Below, piece after piece: positions 10,991 through 24,035 of a stretch of 64,000 nucleotides of DNA. The notes below the pieces were generated by a model. That model did no database searches and was not told the origin of the DNA. It worked only from the letters and a program-made list of their open reading frames with translations. Origin of the DNA: Xanthostigma xanthostigma (Eukaryota; Arthropoda; Insecta; Raphidioptera; Raphidiidae); assembly GCA_963575645.1 (NCBI GenBank), contig OY754464.1, positions 62,160,948 to 62,224,947 on the forward strand. Direction: 5' to 3'. The position numbers and the translations under genes were made by a program. Within the stretch, counting starts at the first letter, position 1. Each line of letters begins with the position of its first letter.

Positions 10991-11607
10991 CATTATATTT
11001 AAAAATTATTTTTTATTTTTTAGTGCACATTGCTATTAAAACCGTTTTTTTTTAGTTTTTTCAAACTATAATTTTAATTCTCCCTAAAAACCATGACTAC
11101 GGGTAAGTAACGCAACACAGAGCGCTGCACGGCTCGTTAGCATACTTACAGTAATTTTTCAAATTAAGTATTTAATATAATATATAAATTAATTATCTAT
11201 ATATTTATATAAATTAATGTATTTTGATGCGTTCTTAATACGTGTACAAAATTTCATATTATTCAGACGTATGGAAGTGGGTGAAAATTAATTTGAAAGA
11301 CTCCATTAGATAAATACATACATGTGAAGCTAATAAAAGCGTGTTAATATATATGAATTAAATGAGAGATCTGGCCATTAACTCTCATCTTACTTAATTT
11401 CACTCTTGATTTCTTGCAAACATATCATGACAATAGTCAAAGAGTTATCAAACATTATTGGGTAGATACTTATTCTTTTTTATTAATCTGAATACAAAAA
11501 GACCTGAATGAAGGGCAATGCGGCTTAGCCAAGTCGTGAATGTTTAACTTTGCGAAATTTTATTTGCAAAGAAGTCCTTGAGACACCATCAAACTTAGAA
11601 TTTTATA

Positions 11608-11800
11608 AAATAAAAAATATGTAAGCCAGATCATTTAGTCGGGTCTAAATGTCTGTCAGGCGGTTACAAAACTGTTTATTATACGTGAGTGCGAGTAAGA
11701 CGTTACGGGCTGGTGAACTCTCTCTCACAGTTCAACTGGCTTGCAGACATTTTTAGACCCGATTAAAAGATGTGGCTTATTTATTTTTTATTTTATTAGT
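11608..11800. repeat. Foldback element
   Basis: Inverted repeat of about 50 bp: GTAAGCCAGATCATTTAGTC then GGGTCTAAATGTCTG left, against CAGACATTTTTAGACCC then GATTAAAAGATGTGGCTTA right. No TSD determined. Confidence 0.6.
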
Positions 11801-12254
11801 AATTTGAAGGAATTAAAATTTCTAAATGCCTCAGGAATTTTTTTTGTAGATAAAATTTTGCAAAGTTGAAAATTCACAGCTTCACGCAGCCAGGTCTTCG
11901 ATTTCGTGTTCAGACATTAGAGAAGTGCTGCACTTTTCACGGCGCCTCAAATACCTACCGAAAAATGTTGGATAGCTGTCGTTCTATTATCTCGTTGTGC
12001 ACGGGTACCCTACCAACATAAAACAACATAAGACAGTGTTTCTTGGTCCACAGCCAGAGTCAGTCGACTGGTATAACAACACACTGATAGTTTCCAGAGC
12101 CTGCTTGTCTCCCGTACCATACTGTTTTACAAAGATAACGCATTTGAAAAATGCGCTGGTGACAGGAATTCCTACCAGTTGGCACTTCATTTGTCATAGC
12201 TGTCTTTCTCAGACATGTATACTTTTTATATAACAATAACTATAAGCTGTCCTT

Positions 12255-12385
12255 GTTGTTGTACACACTTTACACATAATAACCTTACCATATCACGACC
12301 GCGCACCGGTTTGTTTTTAAACTACACTTAGCCCAGTCAGTTTTGCTCATTCTTTACTGATCTCTCAAGTCGTGTCTAAAATATA
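12255..12385 (-). repeat. Repeat E segment flanking the deleted mariner
   Basis: In reverse complement matches 45454-45575 (GACTTGAGAG, GGGCTAAGTGTAGTTT, AACAAACCGGTGCGCGG). Because it abuts a copy of the same mariner in both places, the transposon and this segment probably moved or were duplicated together. Confidence 0.7.
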
Positions 12386-12387
12386 TA

Positions 12388-12930
12388 CAGAATGATTTTT
12401 AAGTTGATTCTTCTTTTTTAACAGCGTGTAGAATTCAAATCAAATAGACGAACAAATATTTAAAGTAAATTTTGTATCAAAACTCAGAAATAAAAGAGAA
12501 ACAGCCTTTCAAAGTTCAATTAATTTGATTAAATTCTATTAAATTAATTAAAAATCCCGGTTAACACACGCCAAGAAATGATAGCACGAATCGGAAATGA
12601 ATCCCAAATAATTCGCGGAAGGCCCTTATTGCTACTACAAGCATGTACAGAAGCATGTCTACGACGCACGCATCTTTGTGTCCAACAAAACGGGGACAAC
12701 TTCGAGCAATTGCTGTGAATATTTAATAATGACATAACATATTTCCATAGTGACATAACGCATAACGCCAGGTACGACCTCAAAATTTGATTATATTTAA
12801 TAAAACTTTGAAAGCCCATTTTACTTTCATTTTTGAGTTTTGATAAAAAAGTTATCTGAATTATTAAATTGTTCGGGTTTGATTTCTACACGCTGTTAAA
12901 AAAAAGAATCAACTTAAAAATAACGCTGTG
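12388..12930 (-). mobile_element. Internally deleted mariner-like element
   Basis: 543 bp bounded by TA (12386-12387 and 12931-12932) with terminal inverted repeats that contain TTTTTAAGTTGATTCTT (left) and AAGAATCAACTTAAAAA (right). It shares termini and subterminal sequence (GTGTCCAACAAAACG, ATGACATAACATATTTCCATA) with the longer copy at 43999-45451 in inverse orientation, but lacks the transposase catalytic part. Confidence 0.8.
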
Positions 12931-13019
12931 TAATGACTTGGAGAAATCGATAGGTATTATATTTGCATTATTATGAAGACGACACTTGGTCAGTGTAATT
13001 ATTATCTGTGAAATTTATT

Positions 13020-13390
13020 GTAATCAAATCGCCACCTTGAAGAACAGATGGCGGCATCAGAACACATCTATAGAAACCATCTTGAACGTACTCAAATCAT
13101 GAAACATAGCCAACGTAATTTAATTTACGAGTGATTTAATTTCTGAGTGAATATTACAAACAAATTAAAATCGCGGGTAAAGGTTACATGCACACATTTG
13201 TGAAGTAAAACTTCTTTTAATTTGTTTTTACCATTCCCGCTTTTTGATAAATATTCACTCAAATTAAATTACGTTACTCACCTTTGTTGATTTGCCTCTG
13301 TAGCTATGTTTCGCCTTTCGTTCAAGATGGTTTCTATAGATGTGCTTTGATGCCGCCATCTGTTCCTCATGGTGATGACTCTGATACAAT
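13020..13390. repeat. Inverted pair of repeat E (foldback)
   Basis: Left arm CAGATGGCGGCATC, AAACCATCTTGAACG and AACGTAATTTAATTT. Right arm has the complements AAATTAAATTACGTT, CGTTCAAGATGGTTTC and GATGCCGCCATCTG. The centre lies near 13205. MITE-like and non-coding. Confidence 0.65.
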
Positions 13391-13417
13391 TATTTTCACA
13401 GAAAAGTGTAAATATAT

Positions 13418-13990
13418 TGTACAAAACTGCTGTAGTCCGTGGCGGAAATTATTTATTTACAAGAATAAAATATGTTTAACAAACAGTAAAACACACAAAC
13501 GAAAGCGTACTCAAATAATAACGTTAACGGAAACAAAACTAATAGTTCTAGATAATAAAATAAATACTAAGTAACAGAGAATAAAGAGTCACTAAATTGT
13601 ACACAAAATATTCACAACACACAGGAACACAACTCAAAGTTTATCAGTACACTTGTCTATTGACTATAAGTCATTTATTTAAAACCATTCACTAAAGTTA
13701 TATTTTATTTCCACAGTATAATTTATGTCGTAATGCCAGAGCACTGTATCGGAACAGCTCGAATACTGACTGACCGACTTGCTCACTCTGCTTCGCCTTA
13801 TATAGTTTCTCGGTCCATCTTCTAGAATATTCGGGACGAGTCGAGAGTTCCTTTCCTTTACATGCGTATGGGTCTCCAAGGTCGGGTGTCCGTTACCTGC
13901 TTCCATTGTTGTTTGTTGACCCCCGAGTATTGTATAGTCTTTTCTAGAAACTCCCATAGGTGCATCACTGGGGGGGGGGGATACGCAACA
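13418..13990 (-). mobile_element. Solo LTR, same gypsy-like family
   Basis: 573-bp copy with TG (13418) and CA (13990) ends, flanked by a perfect 4-bp ATAT (13414-13417 and 13991-13994). Contains TGTACAAAACTG at one end and GATACGCAACA at the other. A G-run of about 12 sits just inside the latter end. The long frame 13679-13957 (-) is chance. Confidence 0.8.
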
Positions 13991-16555
13991 ATATACTGAC
14001 CAAGTGTCGCCTTTATGACCATTTTAATACAATATCGATTTCTCCAAATCACTTTACCTATATATTTTTTGTTTCACTCTGTAAATGCAAATAATCAGTA
14101 AAGCTTGTTCAAGTTACATGTTACGTGCATAGATGTAAAGCGAATGTGCTCTAATGGTTTTGAACTGAAGATATATATTTAAGCCAGAAATGCATTTGCA
14201 ACATACTGGAGACTTTTAAATATAGTATGACATGTTGCAAATGAGTTTCCACTATATTTAAAACGAAACTTTATAATCTTACATAACACAGTTTGGTATA
14301 AGTATTGAGGTTTTCAAAGTAATTCCATACAACTTATATTAGTTTTCAGCGTAATAACCATAAAATCTTGACTGTAATTTGGTTTCAAATATTATTATTT
14401 GAAATTTCGCTGAGATTGCTCTGTACACATTTAATAGTAAAAATAGAATTCTATCAAATATATTTAGATTTAATTTCGAGTTTAGAAATAGTTCCTGATT
14501 TGGTTTAGTAGGTACCAATAACGACGCAACAGTAATAATAGTATTAATAGACAATCAGTTTTTATCTTTTATTTTTTATCAAATACTAAAAATCGAACAG
14601 TTGTAACTGTTTTTATTTTATTGAATTAGTTTTCATGCGTCACTCTAGAGGGCCTCGTAAAATGGACCTTGCCCACATAAAATTTAGGTCTTGCCCCGCC
14701 ACTGTATACGTGCATGCAACCACTTCCGTAACATTTTCAATCTCAAGAATCAAATTCACTCTACCACGCAAAAAGAAAAATATAAATTTCTAATTCTATT
14801 TGAACAAAGTTTAGTTCTGCACAGATTTGCGACATAATAACCTCCCCATATGTAAGACGATCGTTTCTCACCAGATGGAATGTGTGTATTTTTTTTCTCT
14901 TTTACAGTTTTTCACGCAGTGTAATAGCTTTGATTTATCTCGCTTATACCAATTTTGCTCAAAGAACAATTTCCACTCAAACCGTTATATATAAGAAATG
15001 TTATGATATTTGTATTGTTATAATAACATTTTCTGCATTTGACATACTTTCCACGGAGGAAATATTTTGCTCCTCTGAGACAAAATCTTGTTGTCTCTAA
15101 AGTTGTCATACAATTATTTCATTTTATCTGAAAATAAAAAAGAAACACTAATGTCCATATTCACCGAACACTATTAAAGATAGAAGAATCTAATCTTGGA
15201 ACAAATTTATTCTTTAGAATAAAATTTATTTTCAATTCACCTGATATTTTATCAGGTAGAATAGTTAGTTAGAGAATAAACATACACTGCACTATACTCC
15301 TTGCTTTTTTTGTAGAATATTTTGACGTTCACCGAAAAATCCGACCGATGGCGTTAGTGAAACGTCAAAAAAAAGTTGCACACAAAGCTTCCACTAACTT
15401 TAATGTTTTACAACCATACACTTCACAAAAGGTTAATAAAAAACACATAAATGAATTCACAAGTACAAACTGTAGACAATAATACCTACTCCAAGTTTAT
15501 AGGTTAAGTATTATGATCTATGTGGCGGCCATTATTATTTTTTCAGGCGAATAAATATTTATATCCAAGAATAGATTTATACCTGAGGTAATCATAATTA
15601 TGTTTGGTGAATTGAATTATCGCTATTTATTCGGAGGAAGAACAAATTAACCGAAAAAATAACTACTTACGTTCGGTGAATATGGCCATAAATCGTTTAA
15701 ATTCGTTCAAATCTCGAATTTGATTTTTTTTCAAGATAACGTTTTCTCCACTCTATGATTGTTAGACTGTGTAACGTTCACTAAAACACATACTTAGTCT
15801 TAGTTGATTTCGCGATGCGTTATAAATCTTATAACTTGTGAAATTCTAAAAGTAATTATCGATATTGGATAAAAAACATTGTTTACAGTACTCTTTGTTT
15901 AATAGAAAGGTATACTTTAAATTTAAAATTCGACAAAAAAAAAACATAAATACAGCGGTTAAAAAGACATTACATTAAAGTCGAGGATTCCAAAGCTACG
16001 CCGCGAGGTAAATTTTTCACGTACGATTACAAACCTTTTTAAGGCTTAAAATTGAATCGGCTTGTGTTATGATGATACGAAGTTCCAAATTAAAACATTT
16101 TTTTATCCTTCAATTCCTAGAACAGTACAATCAAATAGAATTGCAGACTAGGATTTTAAAATAAAATATCCAACAAGGACGAAGCAGTTATTTTTTTATA
16201 TTTTCAAAGTGAAGTATCAGCGGTGTCCTAAAACTCTGTCGCAAATCTTCGGTTTATCCCAGACTGCAATCGTAAAATTGTGTGCTGCGTAAAACGACAT
16301 TTTCTGCTTATTTCGGCAACATATTTAAGCAGAATGCACATATTTTACCGAATGCTCAATTTTCTAACAGTAAGTTATAAAAATTGCCTAATACTTCACT
16401 GATAATAGAAAAAGTTTTGCTTCTCAAATATCAACAATAATTATCTGGTATTTGTAACCAAGAAAAATAACTGCACAGCGTTTGAATATTTTTTTCATTA
16501 TATTAGATGAGCTTCAATCGCAAGGTATTATAACAACTTAATAATAATGGCTGCT
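13991..16555. other. Gene-free AT-rich stretch
   Basis: No supported gene, RNA or complete element. A short inverted patch at about 14170-14250 (GCATTTGCAACATACTG / ATGACATGTTGCAAATG) is the only structure noted. Confidence 0.4.
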
Positions 16556-17464
16556 ACTTTAAGGGGAGGGTAAGGTATTAAAAAAAATTGTTTATCTTTA
16601 TTTTTTTTGTTCGATTTTCTGAATGAAGAACCTTTCAGAAATATTGTGCAAAAATTTGAGACGGATCGGAACAAAACTAACGAAGATACAGCAGTTTAAG
16701 GAACCGTGCCTCAAACATGACTCAGCGCACTAGAAATTACTTGCCCGGTCCGAGCGCGCTATTGTTACCTGGAAGAAGGCAGAATTCGTAGGAGACAGGA
16801 GCAAAAAGATGCTTTAGACATTATGGATGATGACAACATCCTTTATGGACCTGGCATCGATGATTCAGTGTGAGGTAAGCCGATATAACTCGCTTATGCT
16901 TTTTATTCTAAATTTTTTGGAGTTAAACTTAAAAAGGTTTTTCCCACATCCCACGTTTTCAAAGTCGGTGCCCCTCATAATTTCAAAACTACTGCACCGA
17001 TTCTTTTGAAATTTTAAACACTACTTCTGTACATAATTTACGAGGTAACGCTGGAGAGTTTTTTTCAAATTTGCCAATATTTTTTATTTTATAATAACAA
17101 ATTTTTCGATTTTTTTTGGAAAAAATTGCGTTTTTTACTTCAAAGTGTTCCCAAAAATTGAAAAATTGAAATTTCAAAAAACCCTTCCAGCGTTACCTGG
17201 GGTTAGCGATTATCTAACGACCAAAATTTCCTTTTTGATTTCAGATGATCCAGCACCGAGTTATGAGAGGCACCGCAAATCTACTTTTTCTTAACGCTTC
17301 CAAATAATTGCTGCCATTGCCGTACTTTTCAATATTTCTAGATACATGAAAATTTTACAAAATATTCTTCAAAGGTTATACTTTGATGTACCATTGGTTT
17401 TAATAAATAGATTTTAACTGTGTTTGTGTGTTTGTACAAATTAACTTTACCCTCTCCTTGAGGT
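16556..17464. mobile_element. DNA transposon remnant with GAGGGTAA termini
   Basis: The ends are inverted relatives: left TTAAGGGGAGGGTAAGGTA, right ACTTTACCCTCTCCTTGAGG. A short readable piece at about 16770-16875 gives an acidic peptide, MDDDNILYGPGIDDSV, followed by a stop. This looks transposon-derived but I cannot assign a family. About 0.9 kb; no intact transposase. Confidence 0.45.
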
Positions 17465-19558
17465 AACGAACATATTAAACAAGTCAATTGAAATCATAGA
17501 CGAGGTACTATAAATAATGACATGGTGACTAATATTAACAGTGGGGTGACAAATATTGTATTATAACAATGCAATGGTGTTTTTTTTGCGCAGTGAAAAG
17601 TGGAGAGCCTTTGGGAGGAGTTCTTTAAAAAACAATTACGGGGTCGTGCTGATGCGATGGTGCTTTTATATTGCGGTTCTGAATGTTGTTTCTTTGTTTA
17701 TTATTTGATTATAACTCAAAGATATGACAGCATCTCAATTGTATAATTAAGGAATGCCCATTTTATATTTTTTATCCGCCGTCAAGTTTCCGCTTAACAA
17801 TAAATTCAATTAGCAAAACAAAAACTCAATTAAAATAAAGCTTACAACTGATTACTAACCTGCTACTTTTTACTTAATACTATCCTCCTATTTTTGCTAC
17901 CCACTTCAATGTTTTTTTAATCTCTAATTCAGATTAATAAATTTGTCTCCGCGTTAAATACTAGCCTTTTGGAAGATACCATCCAAGATATCTCAGAAGT
18001 CAAAAATTGTAGAATTCTGTGTTGGTTGAAAGGAGGTTATTTAGGTTTGAGAAAACCATTAAAATTTAAACCAAAGACGTAAACTATATAAATGGACCTA
18101 ATATTTCCTATAGTAGTTAATACAATGTAGTGATGACAACATCCAATGTGAGAGAGAAGCATTCGTCTTTTTCTAAATACCAAATGTCGGTTCAGAGAAA
18201 AAGGAAAGAAATAAAGTGCCGGGTGCAAGGTGGCTCTAATCATTTAAAATTTTATTTCACTTTATCTATATCATTGATAACTTCAATTACAACTGATCTA
18301 AATGTGTCATTTGTATTAATATCAATGCTTTATCAATTACATAATTCAAAGGATCAGTTGCAGTTTGACAACATTGGTAAAAAATTAATTGTTTTCACTC
18401 AGCTCGTTTAGAATGTGATAAGTTGCGAGCAACAGAAAATGAGCGCAAAGACATGTCTCTTTCTATTATTTATGTGAGGTTTAAATCAAAATTAACCACT
18501 ATTTCTCTGGCAATCACCAACTTCAAATTTCAAAGAATGAAAGATCGTGACACCAAATCCAGGCAAATTATTCGAATCGTTATCAGGAAAAAGTTAATAA
18601 CGATGATCCTAACCGTCTGCAAACTAACGACGCATGTGCATTTGCTTATAAATGAACGCTTTTAAGTAAATGCGCATGCACCGTCAGAGTTATAAACTTA
18701 TCGATTTATGTTTTGAAACAAAAACTGAACAGTTTAATGTTCACCCGATCTTGAAATCTTTTTTGATTCTCGAGGTATGTTTTTCATCTACGTAAAGAAA
18801 TGAATCTGTCAGTTTATTTGACTGACATTGATAAGACCGTTACGGAAAGCATATATATGTTATTTTTTATTGTACCTATGAGTTCACTTCTACGGTAGAA
18901 ATACTTGTAGTCTTTTTCAGAACAACAACAAGAAAAATAAAGTTGTAATATTATGATCTTCTAACTTTTACAAGTGCATTGAAAATGAACCTCTTTGAAC
19001 AGATAATGCATTCCAACACAAACGGTGTTTTGTTGTGTAAAATCTTAGCTCTTGGTATGGGCAGTAATTTTGTTAAGGCAGCTGAAATGTGTTAAGGAAG
19101 TGAGAGAAGCGGGCGCTGTTCAATTTAGTAGAATATAGTCTTTTAGTGGCCTTTTTTATTTTACTTTTTTTGTTTATATTGTCTATATTATATGGATAAG
19201 CAAAGTAATTCAAAATTAATTTCAAATTGATATCGTTTGAGTTAAAAAAACTGTTTCACGAAACGCGAGGTCTTAATTTATTCACACTGTAGTAAAGCGA
19301 TTTTTTTGTGTTAAATATTCATTATTACATAAAAGCTAACGCGACAACCATTGATTAAATATACAACAGTTCTAGTGTGTCGGCCTAAAATGGTAACAGA
19401 CGCTATTAAGGAGTTTCGGAACCATATTTGAATGTGTTTCCATCGATTTGAAATTTTAACCAGTGAACAATGAGTATAGATAGATAGATACAGATCTTTA
19501 TTTTATTGGTACAAATGTACATAAATAGCGTCAACACAAATAATTAATTATAAGAACT
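17465..19558. other. Gene-free stretch with a repeat F piece
   Basis: 17575-17665 (TTTTTTGCGCAGTGAAAAG, CAATTACGGGGTCGTGC, TGATGCGATGG) is a relative, inverted, of sequence inside 481-919 and of 42050-42160. The frames at 18130-18411 and 18423-18665 have no recognisable domains. Nothing else seen. Confidence 0.4.
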
Positions 19559-19948
19559 GGTTCTCGGTTAAATTGATCCAAAATGGTTTTATTTTATAGT
19601 TAAAAGGTCACTAAGGAAAAGTGTTCATGGGCGCATAGCCAAAAAACCAATAGCTTCTTTGCTACATATTATATAGAACAAGAGCCCGCGGCAGCTGAAA
19701 GTTTTTCTATGGATGTCTCCAATACAGGTAAGAATGATCCCCACCCATGAAACCTGAGTAGTGGTGGCTTTGGCAGGTAACAGGTAGCAAAGGTGTATAA
19801 AATTCCATCTCAAATTCGTCATTGTATAAAACTCATTTTTTTTATATTTCATTCGTAACAATATTAAAACTCGCGTCGCTCATTGCCAGACACTTAGTAT
19901 GGTTCCAACCCCCTGCCAGACACCCTTAAACTATTATAATTTGTAATT

Positions 19949-21110
19949 GAGGAGCTGGGTGGAAAAACGGATTAAGTCGGAAAACACCGTTTTGAGATAA
20001 ATGGATTCAAAGTTTCAAATCAATATCAATGTTACTTCCGGATGTCATACATTTTTTAAATTTTCAAGGTGGATTGTTATCATGCTTAAAAATACATATT
20101 TTATTTTATCATAATATTATTTATTCGAAAAGGGCACCAAATTTATCAATATATTAGCTCAAAGTTAAGACGTTTTTCCATATAACGGGTAGTTTGGCTT
20201 AAGTGATATTATATTTAGTATATATTGCAACAGAATGATCTAAAAAGGGGCATTAAAATTAAGAAAAAAAAACTAGGAATAATAAGATTTACTATAACAT
20301 TCAAGTGTTGCCTAATAACAAACAAAAATAATATTGGAAAATATATTTTCATTTTATATTAAAATAATTTTATGGATGAAAATATTAACAAAATAGGTAT
20401 ATAGTTATTACCTATGTATTATTAAAATAATATTTTTCTCATTTTGCTGATAAATAAAAAAAAATTAATTTACGTTAATAGTGAATCACAGTCGATTAAT
20501 TTTTATCAATAGAACTTGCAAATAGAATGCAATATTTTTTTGCGAGAACAGTCCCATTAAAAACCGAAAATAAAATATTAGGTATTAGTTAATAAATCAC
20601 TTTAAAAGTACATCTGATTGCTAAAAAAGTTAAGGAAATCAAAAAACCTTGCATTACTTTCAAGCTTCAGTTATCACAGTAATCACAAAAATATAATATT
20701 TTCATTGCTCGCTGTAATGTACGATTCATGTTTTTGTTTCTTCATGATTTTTCGTCCAATTTTGGTCCATGTCTCAGATTTTATTAACCTTTTCCTTCCT
20801 TTATATACTGATAATCGTTTCTTACTACTATCATCATCATCTCCTTCACTATTTTCACTATATTTTCACTTATCGCGTATTCAGTATCACTTGACGCCAT
20901 TTTCATTTTTGTGCGCTGTCAACAGGTAAACCGTTGGACGGAAAAACAGCTTCAAACTTGTGTATACATTTAAGACAATTGTGCCATCTAGGGGCAACAT
21001 AGAAAGCTAAAATTTTGCCACCATATAAACAAATCACCAACGATTCTAAATCTGTTGTTTCCGGAAAAACGGCTTAAGTTGACTTAAGCTGTTTTTCCAC
21101 CCAGCTCCTC
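19949..21110. mobile_element. 1162-bp DNA transposon with AATT target duplication
   Basis: Terminal inverted repeats GAGGAGCTGGGTGGAAAAAC (left) and its complement (right end). Flanks are AATT on both sides (19945-19948, 21111-21114). The opposite arm of the host palindrome has the uninterrupted site at about 22215-22232 (complement of TTTGTAATTATATTTACG), proving a 4-bp duplication. Inside is AT-rich; the only longer frame (20618-20926, +) shows no known domain. The family is not recognised. Confidence 0.8.
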
Positions 21111-21559
21111 AATTATATTTACGTTATTTTATAAAAGCTGAATTTTATATATATTTTTTGGAGAACTATTAAATAATGTTTCACAAGTAGCCAGACAGTT
21201 TCGAGGGTTCTATCATCCTGCCAGACGCATTAAAAGTGTACAAATTTCAAATCGTTTTTGCTTTATAACTTTGAAACGGCTCATGAGATTTTACTCAAAT
21301 TTGGTACGTTGGCATAGCTTTATTGGGCAATAAAACCCATATCATAATAATGATGAATATCATTCCATGGGCGTAGAACTTGATTTTTTCGATAATTAAA
21401 CATCTAAAACTTCTACGCCAATGAAAAAAATCAGTTTGAGTATAAAATCTGGATCACGAGACTCATTTACTACAAAAAAGGTACTCTTGATAAAATTCGA
21501 TTACTCTTATAGTTTCGACAAAATTTTAATTTTAGTAATTTAGAGCATAATTAAATATT

Positions 21560-21738
21560 AAAACTCTAGTACTCAATTCTGGATTTTCTTCAACACGGTC
21601 TAAAATATCTTCCTCGACTTCAGGAATCCTCACAAAACGCTGTCTTCCATAATCACCAGTTCTAGGAGCAAAATGACCGGTCTCCCGAAGACGCCTCTCA
21701 ACTGCAGCAAAGGTTGGGTGGCTGGGTATGAATATCAC
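21560..21738 (-). pseudogene. Transposase N-terminal fragment (DUF4817-type helix-turn-helix)
   Basis: The minus-strand frame encodes about 60 aa with HPTFAAVERRLRETGHFAPR, a GRQR...VRIPEVEEDIL segment and VEENPELSTR. This is the layout of the N-terminal DNA-binding domain (DUF4817) found in many insect mariner-like transposases, known from family memory. No catalytic DDD/E domain follows. The fragment lies at the turn of the large inverted-repeat element and only in its left arm. Confidence 0.6.
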
Positions 21739-23384
21739 TGTCGTTTACCCAGCCACACCTTTGCTGCAGTTGAGTTTTAATATTTAATTATGCTCTAAAT
21801 TACTAAAATTAAAATTTTGTCGAAACTATGAGAGTAATCGAATTTTATCAAGAGTACCTTTTTTGTAGTAAATGAGTCTCGTGATCTATATTTCATACTC
21901 AAACTGATTTTTTTCCATTGGCGTAGAAGTTTTAGATATTTAATTATCGAAAAAATCAAGTTCTACGCCCATGGAATGATATTCATCATTATTATGATAT
22001 GGGTTTTATTGCCCAATAGAGCTATGCCAACGTACCAAATTTGAGTAAAATCTCATGAGCCGTTTCAAAGTTATAAAGCAAAAACGATTTGAAATTTGTA
22101 CACTTTTAATGCGTCTGGCAGGATGATAGAACCCTCGAAACTGTCTGGCTACTTGTGAAACATTATTTAATAGTTCTCCAAAAAATATATATAAAATTCA
22201 GCTTTTATAAAATAACGTAAATATAATTACAAATTATAATAGTTTAAGGGTGTCTGGCAGGGGGTTGGAACCATACTAAGTGTCTGGCAATGAGCGACGC
22301 GAGTTTTAATATTGTTACGAATGAAATATAAAAAAATTGAGTTTTATACAATGACGAATTTGAGATGGAATTTTATACACCTTTGCTACCTGTTACCTGC
22401 CAAAGCCACCACTACTCAGGTTTCATGGGTGGGGATCATTCTTACCTGTATTGGAGACATCCATAGAAAAACTTTCAGCTTTTATAAAAATACGAAGGTC
22501 TGGCTGCCGCGGGCTCTTGGGCTAATATGTTTAGCGAGCTTTTAGATATAAAGATATCCATTGAATTCACAACATGTTCCATGTTTAACTTTTGTGCGTT
22601 TTTTTAGAAATAGAAAAATACTCGAAAACTAGGTAATGTTGGAAGGTGTCACCCTGTATAAAATAATAATGTCATATTGGGATTCAGCGCACTCGAAAAA
22701 ATACTTACTTCTAGAGCTTAGAATTTTTTAAGATTGTGAATTCAATGAATACCCCTATATTTAAATTCTCGCTAAACGTATCTGTAGTTAAAAATCTGTT
22801 GGTTTTTAGGCCATGCACCCATGGACATTTTTTCTTAGCGACCTTTAAACAATAAAATAAAACCATTTTCGATCAATTTAACCGAGAACTAAATCCTACA
22901 AGGTTTGTGCGGGATCCTTTGCTAAGTTTATGCTGGTCTAGTGTGCGACATCGTCCGGGTTGCAGATTTGTGCTGTGCAAGTCGTACAGGTTTGTGCTTG
23001 ACAAGTGTGCGCGGTCTTTAAACTGGCACGACCAGACGACAGTTTGAGAATGCCTGTGAAACTACGAGGCTTGCATACGGGGCACTTAGCTCCTTGTACT
23101 GAAAACAGCGAGGTATATGACCGGAGTCTGGCAGTAAAACAGCAGTTAAGTGACTGTACGTGTACACGTCTATTCTTTAATGTCGTCCATTTACTAATTT
23201 CATTCTGTTTGGTAGAGCATTTAAACTAATTACATCTTGTATTTCGACTCCATACAACTAATCCACAATAATTATTATTTGTCCGATTCTTAACTGACAA
23301 GAAGATATTTTATTGAGCTATAAACCAAAATAATTACATAAAATTAGAAGATGGGACCTAAAACTCGATGTAATGTTGCTATTT

Positions 23385-24035
23385 GATTAAATTACATATA
23401 GCCTAGTCAAGAAGTGAGTTTCTTCAGAAACATAGATCCAAGTCTTCAAAAAATATGAGCAATAGCTTATGCGATTCGGAAAAATATTCCGGTTTTTAGA
23501 AAAAATTACTTAGTTAACATTAAACTAACTTTTTTAAAAATAAATTTAAAAGAAAGTTTTGAACGGAACTTTATTCTTTCAACTATTAAGGATGACACCA
23601 TAATTTATTTAAATTTTTAAATTATTATTTAATATTATAATAAAATATTTTATGTGTTGTACTCTTTCAACAGGCGGCACCGCTCGCGGTAAAATTGCCG
23701 CGCGGAATCCTATTTTCAATGTTAAATTAAAACTATAAATAATAGAAATAGATTCCGGGAGGTGTAAATTTTTTAATGGAATTTGTCTCCTCTTTAAGAA
23801 TATTTTTTTTCAATTTCTGCTATCGCTTATAGTTTTTGAGTAATTATCAAAAAACTGAAGGGCTCTTTTTTTCGTTTTTTGTTAACAACAAATGCATTTT
23901 TTGTCGGCAAAAAAAACAAAAAGACGTCTTTTTCGGAATATTTTTCCGAATCGAATAAGCTATTGATGAAATTTTTTGAGAACTTGGATCTATTTTTTTC
24001 AAGAATCTCACTTCTTGACTAGGTTAATACAGTAT
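23385..24035. mobile_element. Foldback MITE, TA-type ends
   Basis: Inverted repeats: CCTAGTCAAGAAGTGAG and ATAGATCCAAGT at the left; ACTTGGATCTATTTTTTTC and CTCACTTCTTGACTAGG at the right. Further in, CGGAAAAATATTCCG pairs with CGGAATATTTTTCCG. TA dinucleotides adjoin each end. Inner sequence is AT-rich without ORF. Confidence 0.6.

Larger units (their letters stand above)
19559..22890. mobile_element. Large inverted-repeat element (about 3.3 kb) with family A ends
   Basis: The outer ends are inverted copies of repeat A (GTTCTCGGTTAAATTGATC). The arms match over long stretches: TGAATGAGCGACGCGAG-type end sequence and TGTCTGGCAGGGGGTTGG on one side have complements at 19860-19920, and 21180-21560 pairs with 21760-22150. 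The inner turn is near 21729-21745. The left arm has a 1162-bp transposon (19949-21110) and about 140 bp extra near the turn. The right arm has its own insert at about 22485-22800. The element is old, since the arms have diverged by indels. Confidence 0.7.

Noticed and set aside
20618-20929. 103-aa frame in the AATT transposon as transposase
   Set aside because: Low-complexity Ser/Phe/Leu-rich peptide without any catalytic motif.
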